NCBI GenBank assembly: GCA_016938155.1
Contig: JAFGVF010000368.1
Location: 1 to 6,561 of the forward strand
From: Candidatus Cloacimonadota bacterium
Lineage (GTDB): Bacteria > Cloacimonadota > Cloacimonadia > Cloacimonadales > JAFGVF01
Direction: 5' to 3'
Length of the DNA stretch: 6,561 bases
The notes beneath the pieces were generated by a model. It was not told the origin of the DNA and searched no databases. It saw only the letters and a list, made by a program, of their open reading frames with translations. Position 1 is the stretch's first letter. Each line of letters begins with the position of its first letter. Shown here one piece after another: positions 1 through 6,561 of the stretch. Both the position numbers and the translations under genes were made by a program.

Positions 1-1492
1 CTACAACATCATACCAGCTAACCTTTTCAACGGGATTGGTGTCCCCTTTGAAGTTAGATGGATTATTCCTCATCACTGACTGCCACTCCTTCTGAGTTAT
101 CTCATATTTCCCGATATAGAAATCACTTACCGTTACAGAATGTACAGGCTTTTCATCGCTTTCTCCTGAGTTACTCCCCATCTGGAAGGTTCCGCCATCT
201 ACAAAGACCATTGCAATACTTCCGGATGAGCTGAATGTATTCGCAGGTTTTGTAGCTCCAGTTTCCAAAGTAACTCTCACATTCTCCGTTTCATCGGCTT
301 TTACAGTAACATCCTGAGAATCTGACTTATACCCATTACAGGTAACTTCCAATTTATATGTCCCAATCGGTACAGACTTCAGATAGTTTGAGCCTGTCCA
401 TGATTCTATGGTTTTTGTACCACTCTTTAAAGTAACAGACGCCTCCATCGGTGCAACTACGAATTGAAGCTTACCGGTTATCTGAACCAGAGTAAAACTC
501 TCGGTTTTGTTCATACCTTTTTGCACTACTACTGTTCGGGTATCGCTTATATAGCCTTCCTTCTTTACTTCAATCTGATATGTTCCGGCAGAGACTTCTT
601 TGCTTGTTCCTGTCACCTTGCTTTTATTTATGTATATTTCGCAATCTGACGGAGTCGTGCTGATTGTGAGCAAAGAAGTATTCTTCGTTAATGTAAAACT
701 GAATTCATTCTTCCCGTTTTCCGTAACGGTAATTGTCTCTTCAACCGTATCATATTTATCTTTAACCAATCTGAGATTATAACTTCCAGGGAAGTAAAAC
801 GGCTGTAAATTGGTTTTACCCTCATTGATATTGTTTATATAGATATCAGCTCCGTCAGGAACGGATTTAATAGTAACCTTTACAGGCTCAATCCCACTCA
901 GGGAATAAGTACCGAAGGTGAAATTATCTTTGCTGACATTTATATCCCTGCTTTGGCTTTTAAATCCGTTCTTCTTAAGTTCTAATTGATGAGTTCCCTT
1001 TTTAACTGTGAATCCCTTTCCCGTTCCGAGTAGCTTACCGTCGAGCCATTTCTCGGCATCCTCAGGGTCAGATATTATCGATATATTAATCAGATCACCG
1101 GCTTCGGGGGTTAGGGCATCAATGGTAACTTCATATACCTTACCGGCATCTATTTTGGTTATGGATTCACGGAAATTAATCTCTAAAGGAGCATAATCAA
1201 CTTTCTTGATATCCACATACCAGCACCCGTCCTGAAGAATTACCCAATACTCTCCATTTTTCTCGATCTGACGGTGTTTCATCGGACTGTCTATATTCAG
1301 GTTTTTTATCCCCGAACGGACAATCAGCATCCCGCAGAGATTGCCGTTTCTGTCATATCTGTCGTTATCAGGCAGATTAACAAAACCCGCATGCATCGGT
1401 ACTTCTTTTGGATTCTCAACTACCTTGAACTGCAAGGCAGAGACAATAACCACAAACATTGTGAAAAGAAATAAACCTAATATCCTCTTCAT
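1..1492 (-). CDS. Secreted PEGA-repeat protein with C-terminal SUMF1 (formylglycine-generating-enzyme-like) domain, 3' part cut off
   Basis: The frame runs open from an ATG at 1492-1490 to the window edge, giving 497 residues without a stop, so the C-terminus is missing. Residues 1-19 form a Sec signal peptide: MKR, then a hydrophobic stretch, with likely cleavage near VSA/LQ. Residues about 22-130 match nothing I recognise and hold C53 and C90. About four PEGA-type beta modules follow, near 137-200, 204-268, 273-336 and 341-410. They share signatures such as VPDGADIYIN, an aromatic or Pro-Gly-Ser/Thr-Tyr turn, and (K)xGY. From about 427 the sequence turns into a SUMF1 domain: MVFVDGGTFQMGS, then DEKPVHSVTVSDFYIGKYEIT and a PVEKVSWYD motif, each typical of the family. 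SUMF1 members include sulfatase-activating enzymes, but many bacterial ones are non-catalytic or bind ligands. The catalytic cysteines would lie beyond the edge, so enzyme activity cannot be judged. Export to the periplasm or surface is inferred. The gene has its own upstream region after a terminator. Domain calls are secure; the role is unknown. Confidence 0.9.
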   Translation of the reverse strand, partial: MKRILGLFLFTMFVVIVSALQFKVVENPKEVPMHAGFVNLPDNDRYDRNGNLCGMLIVRSGIKNLNIDSPMKHRQIEKNGEYWVILQDGCWYVDIKKVDYAPLEINFRESITKIDAGKVYEVTIDALTPEAGDLINISIISDPEDAEKWLDGKLLGTGKGFTVKKGTHQLELKKNGFKSQSRDINVSKDNFTFGTYSLSGIEPVKVTIKSVPDGADIYINNINEGKTNLQPFYFPGSYNLRLVKDKYDTVEETITVTENGKNEFSFTLTKNTSLLTISTTPSDCEIYINKSKVTGTSKEVSAGTYQIEVKKEGYISDTRTVVVQKGMNKTESFTLVQITGKLQFVVAPMEASVTLKSGTKTIESWTGSNYLKSVPIGTYKLEVTCNGYKSDSQDVTVKADETENVRVTLETGATKPANTFSSSGSIAMVFVDGGTFQMGSNSGESDEKPVHSVTVSDFYIGKYEITQKEWQSVMRNNPSNFKGDTNPVEKVSWYDVV

Positions 1493-1494
1493 GA

Positions 1495-1500
1495 CACCTC
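1495..1500 (-). promoter_or_regulatory. Ribosome binding site of the PEGA-SUMF1 gene
   Basis: On the minus strand GAGGTG precedes the ATG at 1492, leaving TGTC between GAGG and the start. The spacing is slightly short, but this is the only purine-rich site nearby. It supports this start over the internal ATG at codon 12, which would destroy the positively charged end of the signal peptide. Confidence 0.6.
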
Positions 1501-1512
1501 TTACTGATTGTA

Positions 1513-1568
1513 TTGTGCAATAAATTGTATATAACTGCATTTCTCGTCAATAACAATTTGTTGCACAA
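1513..1568. repeat. Long imperfect inverted repeat (16-base arms) upstream of the PEGA-SUMF1 gene
   Basis: The left arm at 1513-1528 reads TTGTGCAATAAATTGT. The right arm at 1553-1568 reads ACAATTTGTTGCACAA, whose complement differs from the left arm at one base (T against C), which would be a G-U pair in RNA. The 24-base centre spans 1529-1552. Each arm also contains its own short dyad, TTG-2-CAA, centred near 1516.5 and 1564.5. The repeat lies between the terminator of the preceding operon and the ribosome binding site of the PEGA-SUMF1 gene, and it overlaps the candidate promoter. A paired operator is the most natural reading. A structured 5' leader or the remnant of a small mobile repeat are alternatives. 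Confidence 0.75.
1524..1550 (-). promoter_or_regulatory. Candidate promoter of the PEGA-SUMF1 gene
   Basis: On the minus strand TTGACG (1550-1545) is followed after 15 bases by TACAAT (1529-1524), inside an AT-rich TATATACAAT stretch. The spacing is shorter than the sigma70 optimum of 17, and the organism's promoter consensus is unknown, so the exact boxes are tentative. The position is sensible: after the terminator and about 30 bases before the start codon. The -35 box lies in the centre of the inverted repeat and the -10 box overlaps its arm nearer the gene, so a protein bound to the repeat could control transcription. Confidence 0.35.
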
Positions 1569-1571
1569 ACT

Positions 1572-1598
1572 AAAAAAGCCCCAAAAAGGGGCTTCTTT
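1572..1598 (-). terminator. Intrinsic terminator after the gspF-type gene
   Basis: A perfect 7-bp stem (AAGCCCC at 1576-1582, GGGGCTT at 1588-1594) closes a five-base loop. On the minus strand the stem runs into six T residues at 1577-1572, part of them shared with the stem. It begins 23 bases after the TAA of the platform-protein gene, so it should end that operon and separate it from the PEGA-SUMF1 gene. The opposite strand has only a weak TTCTTTAT tail, so activity in that direction would be poorer and has no gene to serve. Confidence 0.85.
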
Positions 1599-1617
1599 AT
1601 AGTTAGTATAAACTCTA

Positions 1618-2871
1618 TTATTTTAAGCCTTGGGACATTGCCTGACCTAAATCGAACACAGGCAAGTAAACAACTACAACTAAAGTACCAACAACACCGG
1701 CCATTAAGACAATAAGCAATGGCTCGATTAATGAAGTCAATCTTTCAATAACTGAATCGACTAACTTCTCATAGAAATCAGCAGCTTTACCAAGTAGCTT
1801 ATCCATATCTCCTGTTTCTTCTCCTGTTGCGGTTAACTGTAATAGTGTTGAAGGAAAAGCTCCGGTCTTTCTGAAGGCACCGGCGACGCTATAGCCTTCT
1901 TTCACCATTATTCTGGAGCGACGAATTGCCGCTTCCACAACAGCATTCTGTACCACATTCTCAGAAAGCTCAAGTACTTCCATGATAGGAACACCGGCAG
2001 TCATGAGAATAGAGAATGTACGAGCAAATTTACTCATAATACTATTAGTCATAAGGCTTCCAATAACAGGAATTTTTAAGATAACAGTATCAATGATATA
2101 TCTACCTCTGTCGGTTAAACTGACAACAAACAGTCCAAGGATGGAAGCAATAACAATACCAATAGTCAGGATAATATTAGATCTGATCCAATTACTGATA
2201 TTTATCGCAAGAAGTGTTGGACCCGGTAGGTCAGCATTGAAATTTGAGTAAACTTCAGCGAATTTAGGAATAATATAAACAAACATACCCCAGGCAACTA
2301 AAATAAGAAAGATAACAATGAAAATCGGGTACGCCATTGCAGAGTAAACCTTCGTTCTTGTATCTTCCATTTTTTCATAATAATCAGCTAACTGAGAAAG
2401 AATAGTATGAAGTGTACCTGAGACTTCACCCGCTTTAACAAGAGAAACAAACAACGGCTGGAATACACCAGGATGTTGCTCCATTGCTTCTGACAGAGAA
2501 AAACCTTTCTTTATGTCATCCGAAAGCTTGTGAAGAACACGCTTAAACTTCTTATTTTTCTCTTCTTTTTCAAGGTCCTGAATAGATTTCTCAATGGTAA
2601 GACCTGCTGATATCATAGTTGAAAGCTGACGAGTAAAAAATACGATAGTTTTTAGTGAAACTCCGGTTTTCCACTTATAGAAAGTGAGCATTAACTTATC
2701 AAATAAAGACAGTTTACCCTTGAAGGCACCTTCAGAAGCACTTTTAATAGTAATTATCGTACTTCCTTCCTTACTTAATTTATCAACTGCTTCATCCATC
2801 GTGGAAGCTTTTATCACACCCTCAGTGCGAGCTCCCTTTGCATCTTTGATAGTATATTGAAATGCAGGCAT
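1618..2871 (-). CDS. gspF: Type II secretion / type IV pilus inner-membrane platform protein (GspF/PilC family)
   Basis: This is the polytopic inner-membrane platform protein that couples the cytoplasmic assembly ATPase to growth of the pilus or pseudopilus. At 417 residues it has the full family length. The N-terminus (MPAFQYTIKDAKG) is the usual small beta domain. Two T2SF domains follow. The first covers about 76-198, with FFTRQLSTMISAGL and the AGEVSGTL motif at 147-154. The second covers about 281-403, with FARTFSILMTAGVPI and the matching TGEETGDMDKLL at 349-360. Hydrophobic segments near 181-203, 231-252 and 381-403 give the expected three membrane spans. The start is supported by AAAAGG seven bases upstream. 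It lies 20 bases after the ATPase gene and is surely co-transcribed with it. Sequence alone does not separate secretion GspF from pilus PilC, and no pseudopilin or pilin gene follows to settle it. Confidence 0.95.
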   Translation of the reverse strand: MPAFQYTIKDAKGARTEGVIKASTMDEAVDKLSKEGSTIITIKSASEGAFKGKLSLFDKLMLTFYKWKTGVSLKTIVFFTRQLSTMISAGLTIEKSIQDLEKEEKNKKFKRVLHKLSDDIKKGFSLSEAMEQHPGVFQPLFVSLVKAGEVSGTLHTILSQLADYYEKMEDTRTKVYSAMAYPIFIVIFLILVAWGMFVYIIPKFAEVYSNFNADLPGPTLLAINISNWIRSNIILTIGIVIASILGLFVVSLTDRGRYIIDTVILKIPVIGSLMTNSIMSKFARTFSILMTAGVPIMEVLELSENVVQNAVVEAAIRRSRIMVKEGYSVAGAFRKTGAFPSTLLQLTATGEETGDMDKLLGKAADFYEKLVDSVIERLTSLIEPLLIVLMAGVVGTLVVVVYLPVFDLGQAMSQGLK

Positions 2872-2891
2872 AATCTTACCTTTTCTCTTTA

Positions 2892-4601
2892 TTAATCATC
2901 AATTACAGTCATTTTGATAACTTCACGAATTGAAGTGATACCACGCTTCATTTTGCTGATAGCAGCATCATGAAGTGTTCTCATTCCATTTTTAATAGCC
3001 AAATCACGAATGTTATCTTGGTTTGCTCCATCAAAAATCAACTGGCGTATTTCTGAATCAACTCTAAGAAGCTCAAAAATACCTGTTCTTCCTGCGTATC
3101 CTGTATTGTTACAGTGTACGCAACCAGTTCCGTTTTTGAAGTTGAAATCCTTTACTCCTTCACGAGTCAGTCCGGCTTCTAATAATTCCTGATCAGATGG
3201 TACATAGTCTGCAGCACAATGTGAACAAACTTTACGAACGAGTCTTTGTGCCATAACGAGGCATAAAGAAGAACCAACCAAGAATGGTTTGATCCCAATA
3301 TCAATCAAACGAGTTATAGTTGCAGGAGCATCATTAGCATGAAGAGTAGAGAAAACAAGGTGACCTGTTAATGAAAATTTGATAGCAATATCAGCTGTTT
3401 CGTTATCACGAATCTCACCAAGAAGAACGATATCAGGGTCTTGACGCATAACTGAGCGAAGTGCTGCTCCAAAAGTTAGCCCAATCTGTGATTTTGTTTC
3501 AATCTGACATACACCTTCAAGACGATACTCTACAGGGTCTTCAACTGTAACGATATTGTTCTCAACAGTATATATAGTTTTTAAAGCAGCATGTAAGGAA
3601 GTAGATTTACCACTACCTGTTGGACCAGATACGATAATAATACCGTAAGGTCTTTTTATAACACGCTTGAAGATTTCCATATCCTCTTCTTCAAAACCAA
3701 GGGTAGCAAGTTTGAAACCAAATTCACCCTTATCAAGTAAACGCATAACAATCTTTTCTCCAAGAACTGTAGGAGTAAGAGAGACACGAACATCTACGCT
3801 TTTCATTTGAGTCTTCAATGAAATCTGACCATCTTGAGGTAAGCGTCGTTCTGCTATATTGAGTTTTGCCATCACTTTCACTAATGAAACAATACCGTTA
3901 TGCATACCAATCGGGGGATTCATGACTTCTCGTAATGAACCATCGACACGGAAACGAACTCTCGTGTGTTTAGTCATTGGTTCGATGTGAATGTCTGTTG
4001 CACCTGATTTTATAGCTTCTGTAAAGAACAGATTTACTAATTTAACAACAGGAGCATCTGCTTCTTTACTTGTCTCGATAGTAATTTCATTTTCATCTTC
4101 ATCTAATTGCACAAAATCAAATCCACCAACAGCACTTTCAACTTCTGATGTAGTTCTGATACTTTTATAGTATTTCTCTAATGCGTCAGTTAATAAAGAA
4201 TCACCTATCAGAATAGGTTTGATATTTCTACCGGTTACTTTCTTTAAACTATCAAGTACTTCGATATCTTCAGGGTCAGTCATAGCGACAACTAATCCAT
4301 CGTCATCTACTTTTATGCACATAGCCCTTTTTTCAAAAGCAAAAGCTTCTGGAATGAGTGCGACTATTTCAACAGGTACATCAAGTAGAGTTGACTCATC
4401 AACAACTACATATCCAAGCTGTTGGCTTAGTGCTAGCATAAGAGCTTTCTCTTTGAGGTATCCGAGCTTTATTAAAGTTTCACCGATTTTGAGACCGAAG
4501 TTATTCTGCTTTATAAGGGCTTCTTTAAGTTCTTCTTCACTTATGGAATTGTTATGAATCAGAACTTCTCCCAATCTAGCAAATTGCGGGTTAAAAGCCA
4601 T
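2892..4601 (-). CDS. gspE: Type II secretion / type IV pilus assembly ATPase (GspE/PilB family) with MshEN-like N-domain
   Basis: A hexameric cytoplasmic ATPase that drives pilus or pseudopilus assembly, 569 residues, full length for the family. Residues 8-62 contain two tandem motifs of the MshEN (T2SSE_N) type, RLGEVL..ISEEELKEALIKQ and IGETLIKLGYL..LALSQQ, a fold that binds c-di-GMP in MshE. The first motif has N at the position usually held by glycine. The core ATPase starts near 180. It shows Walker A GPTGSGKST (326-334), the Asp box TVEDPVEYR (352-360), Walker B IVLLGEIRD with E396 (391-399) and the His box LTGHLVFSTLHAND (411-424). A zinc-binding tetracysteine is complete: C459, C462, C494, C497. 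The length, N-domain and zinc site argue against a PilT retraction ATPase. AAGGAT lies six bases before the ATG. The gene sits between the Ig-module gene and the platform-protein gene on the same strand. All catalytic motifs are intact; the choice between GspE and PilB remains open. Confidence 0.96.
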   Translation of the reverse strand: MAFNPQFARLGEVLIHNNSISEEELKEALIKQNNFGLKIGETLIKLGYLKEKALMLALSQQLGYVVVDESTLLDVPVEIVALIPEAFAFEKRAMCIKVDDDGLVVAMTDPEDIEVLDSLKKVTGRNIKPILIGDSLLTDALEKYYKSIRTTSEVESAVGGFDFVQLDEDENEITIETSKEADAPVVKLVNLFFTEAIKSGATDIHIEPMTKHTRVRFRVDGSLREVMNPPIGMHNGIVSLVKVMAKLNIAERRLPQDGQISLKTQMKSVDVRVSLTPTVLGEKIVMRLLDKGEFGFKLATLGFEEEDMEIFKRVIKRPYGIIIVSGPTGSGKSTSLHAALKTIYTVENNIVTVEDPVEYRLEGVCQIETKSQIGLTFGAALRSVMRQDPDIVLLGEIRDNETADIAIKFSLTGHLVFSTLHANDAPATITRLIDIGIKPFLVGSSLCLVMAQRLVRKVCSHCAADYVPSDQELLEAGLTREGVKDFNFKNGTGCVHCNNTGYAGRTGIFELLRVDSEIRQLIFDGANQDNIRDLAIKNGMRTLHDAAISKMKRGITSIREVIKMTVIDD

Positions 4602-4619
4602 ATCTATATCCTTTTAAGT

Positions 4620-4647
4620 TATCCGGGTGAGTTTCCTCACCCGGATA
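4620..4647 (-). other. Strong intercistronic RNA hairpin with GAAA tetraloop
   Basis: Bases 4620-4631 (TATCCGGGTGAG) pair perfectly with 4636-4647 (CTCACCCGGATA), giving a 12-bp stem and a four-base loop. In the minus-strand transcript the loop reads GAAA closed by G-C, a stable GNRA tetraloop. It starts eight bases after the stop codon of the Ig-module gene and ends six bases before the AAGGAT ribosome binding site of the ATPase gene. No T-run follows on either strand, so it is not a canonical intrinsic terminator. It could protect the upstream mRNA from 3' decay, act as a partial terminator that lowers expression of the downstream genes, or modulate ribosome access. The structure is certain as a base pattern; its function is inferred. 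Confidence 0.8.
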
Positions 4648-4655
4648 GATTGTAT

Positions 4656-6561
4656 TTATTCAGGGAATATTACATCTTGGCTGTAATTATAAACAGTTAC
4701 CTGTGTATTAGACAATGCTGCTGTTCCAAGTAAACGGCCTCTTATCTGACCGGGTGTTTGCCCGGGTACACCATTAAACCAAGGAGTTACTTCATAGTTA
4801 TTAACAGCCCACCAGAAAGTGGCAACACCTTTCTCAAGTTCTCCATCTTGATTGAACCAGAAAGTCGTTTCTGTAACTGAAGCTCCTGAATTTGCAGGAT
4901 TAGTGGGATATTGATGTACATTAAAAGTAAGCGGACCATAGCTTGTACCGGTATAATTAATGAAGCATCCATGGTCTGCATCACATGTAATAAAACCACC
5001 GTTAACAGGATTACCTTGACCATCAGTCAATTTAACCACTATCAGCGTTGCAATCGCATTGTACTGGTAACCATGACCATCAGCTGTAGCGGGTAGAAAC
5101 TCCAAAACACCTGGTGTTGGTTGCATTTCAATCTGAGGTCCATTTAAAGGTAACGGTAATGTAGAATTACCACTAACTTCCTGACCATTTGCACCAATTG
5201 TAGTTGCTATGATTGTCACATCATCATAAGTATTAGCTCCATGATAGGAAACTGTTGTATAGGCTACGCCAGCTAATGAATCGCCATCAACGCTTTCATT
5301 ACCGACATAGGCTTCTGCAACAATACTGGCGTCAACATTCTGAGGACGGTCTAATTCAAACAAGATACTTGTGCCATATCCAACAGGATTACCATACAAA
5401 TCCTTAACATTGGCACCGGCAATTATTCTCCATAATCCACCACCCAAATCTTCACCGGTATTGAAATCACCGATAAAAGGCTCAATATAGTAAGGTGGAC
5501 CACTATTAATGGAGATGTTTGGCTTACGGGCGTATATTGCACCTGCAATTGCTGCATCAGCATCGTTTGAATAAGTATTATGGTCTTCTAAAGTTGAGAC
5601 AAGTACACTGATAATACCTGATTCTGTACCTGCATTTACAGCAACCTGTGCGATACCTCCGCTTGAAGTTACTTCAACAGGATCATCAGTCCAACCAAAG
5701 TTCTGGTTATTAAGATTTGCACCATCCGGAGGATTTGTGTTTCTAATCCAGAAATACAATGTTGTTGGGTTATTCAACAGATTACCATTGATGTCTCGTA
5801 AGTTAACATTCAATATAGCTGACTCCTGACCACCTGTTCCAATCACATTAATACTGATTTGATTATCAGTGGTAAATGAAATTGAATACAAGTCATCAGA
5901 TGTTACTGTAAAGATATATTGGGATTGTAAAGTATCCTGATTTGCAGAGATTGTCATATTGGCAACACCTGCCGATAAACCCGGAGTGAACAATACTTTA
6001 GAAATACCATTGGCATCTGAATTTCTTATTAACTCCTGATTCTGAGACTCATAAGTGCCAAGGTCAGTGATGAACTTAACTGCAGCACCGGGACACTTAT
6101 TGTTATAAGCATCTTTTACCTTAGTTTGAATTTCAATATCATATGGACTATTTACCGGCCATGTGTCTGTTGTATCGATAATAACATCAGAATTATGCTC
6201 TTTAATGTAAGAGCTAATTTCTAACACAGCAGGTCTGCCGTTTTTTACTAAGAAGTTATGGGTTGCAGGTGTTACATTGCTAACCATTGCCGTAAGTGAA
6301 CCTGCGTCTGCTCTTAAGCCGGTATTCAAAATAACGGAAGCACTACCATTAGATGTTGGTATTGAAACAGCATTCCCCAAAATATTCTCAGCTGAATCTT
6401 CGAAAGATCCCAAAGTAGTTGAGAAAGTAATTAGGGTATTGTTAGTAACATCAGCTCCTGTTTCATAAGTAGCAGAAGCAGTTACAACAACTTTCTGATT
6501 AACTTTGAATTCATCAGCAAGAGCACTTAAAGTAACAGTATCAATATCCGTAACAACTTGA
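4656..6561 (-). CDS. Large Ig-like (Big/invasin-type) repeat exported protein, 5' part cut off
   Basis: The frame is open from the window edge (first full codon at 6560) to TAA at 4658-4656: 634 residues. A TTG at 6413 lies inside a continuous beta-strand motif (TFSTTLGSF) and is not a real start. The visible part is a chain of about five beta-sandwich modules, near residues 20-95, 138-220, 232-325, 377-470 and 497-630. Several carry Ig-like signatures such as V-K-D-x-x-GNPV (385-393), TDGQGNPVNGG (512-522), SDANGISKVLFTPG (181-194) and GGIAQVAVNAGT (301-312). The sequence is rich in Asn, Thr and Gly and poor in Cys; C526 and C532 are close enough to form a disulfide. The last module is Trp- and Phe-rich and ends in YNYSQDVIFPE, with no membrane anchor, LPXTG or obvious type IX sorting domain. 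An extracellular or periplasmic place is inferred. The gene lies 54 bases upstream of the secretion ATPase gene, which suggests a substrate, adhesin or accessory of that system. The exact role is unknown. Confidence 0.85.
   Translation of the reverse strand, partial: QVVTDIDTVTLSALADEFKVNQKVVVTASATYETGADVTNNTLITFSTTLGSFEDSAENILGNAVSIPTSNGSASVILNTGLRADAGSLTAMVSNVTPATHNFLVKNGRPAVLEISSYIKEHNSDVIIDTTDTWPVNSPYDIEIQTKVKDAYNNKCPGAAVKFITDLGTYESQNQELIRNSDANGISKVLFTPGLSAGVANMTISANQDTLQSQYIFTVTSDDLYSISFTTDNQISINVIGTGGQESAILNVNLRDINGNLLNNPTTLYFWIRNTNPPDGANLNNQNFGWTDDPVEVTSSGGIAQVAVNAGTESGIISVLVSTLEDHNTYSNDADAAIAGAIYARKPNISINSGPPYYIEPFIGDFNTGEDLGGGLWRIIAGANVKDLYGNPVGYGTSILFELDRPQNVDASIVAEAYVGNESVDGDSLAGVAYTTVSYHGANTYDDVTIIATTIGANGQEVSGNSTLPLPLNGPQIEMQPTPGVLEFLPATADGHGYQYNAIATLIVVKLTDGQGNPVNGGFITCDADHGCFINYTGTSYGPLTFNVHQYPTNPANSGASVTETTFWFNQDGELEKGVATFWWAVNNYEVTPWFNGVPGQTPGQIRGRLLGTAALSNTQVTVYNYSQDVIFPE

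Noticed and set aside
1513..1568. Small mobile element (MITE) or insertion-sequence end
   Set aside because: The arms are long for the 24-base centre, there is no flanking target duplication (flanks TA and AC differ) and no transposase nearby. A regulatory repeat fits better, though copies elsewhere cannot be checked here.
4219..4557. 112-residue open frame on the plus strand
   Set aside because: It lies wholly antisense to the N-terminal part of the intact ATPase gene, is rich in Ser and Phe in a way typical of antisense frames, and matches no family. The other plus-strand frames (for example 1982-2251, 464-649 and 1008-1196) are likewise antisense to real genes.
2892..4601. A PilT-type retraction ATPase
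   Set aside because: PilT proteins are much shorter (about 350 residues) and lack the MshEN-like N-domain and the tetracysteine zinc site, both present here.
4620..4647. Canonical intrinsic terminator after the Ig-module gene
   Set aside because: The stem is strong but neither strand has a T-run after it, so it is listed as a hairpin of uncertain function.
4656..4760. Type IX secretion C-terminal sorting domain on the Ig-module protein
   Set aside because: The C-terminus ends in YNYSQDVIFPE within a beta module and lacks the terminal lysine or arginine-rich pattern of type A sorting domains.
4787..5023. 78-residue minus-strand frame inside the Ig-module gene
   Set aside because: It is a shifted frame of a coding region whose main frame has clear protein features and no break.
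1..6561. CRISPR array, tRNA or rRNA genes, riboswitch
   Set aside because: No regularly spaced direct repeats, cloverleaf or conserved RNA sequence was seen; noncoding space is limited to gaps of 125, 54 and 20 bases.

Overview
The window comes from an AT-rich bacterial genome. All recognisable genes lie on the minus strand, so the operon reads from high to low coordinates. Three things point to a Gram-negative (didermic) bacterium of the wider Fibrobacterota-Chlorobiota-Bacteroidota type or a related candidate phylum: a GspE/PilB-type assembly ATPase, a GspF/PilC-type platform protein, and exported proteins built from Ig-like or PEGA modules, one with a formylglycine-generating-enzyme-like (SUMF1) domain. 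PEGA plus SUMF1 proteins are familiar in Cloacimonadota-like genomes, but that placement is a guess from protein style and there is no marker gene to test it.

Layout in transcription order. (1) 6561-4656 is the C-terminal 634 residues of a large exported protein made of several Ig-like beta-sandwich modules; its start lies outside the window. (2) 4655-4602 is a 54-base gap with a perfect 12-bp hairpin closed by a GAAA tetraloop, ending six bases before the next ribosome binding site. (3) 4601-2892 is an intact GspE/PilB ATPase with an N-terminal MshEN-like domain. (4) 2871-1618 is an intact GspF/PilC inner-membrane protein, 20 bases downstream. (5) 1594-1576 is a canonical intrinsic terminator that ends this operon. 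(6) 1568-1513 is a long, nearly perfect inverted repeat around a candidate promoter. (7) 1492-1 is the start of a separate gene for a secreted protein with a signal peptide, about four PEGA repeats and a SUMF1 domain cut by the window edge.

How they fit together: the ATPase and platform protein are the core motor of a type II secretion system or type IV pilus. The Ig-module protein just upstream, on the same strand with no clear terminator between, is plausibly a substrate, an extracellular adhesin or an accessory part of that machine. The PEGA-SUMF1 gene is a separate transcription unit, isolated by the terminator and probably controlled at the inverted repeat. There is no RNA gene, CRISPR array, insertion sequence or clear pseudogene. 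The only stretches without coding sequence are the short gaps described.
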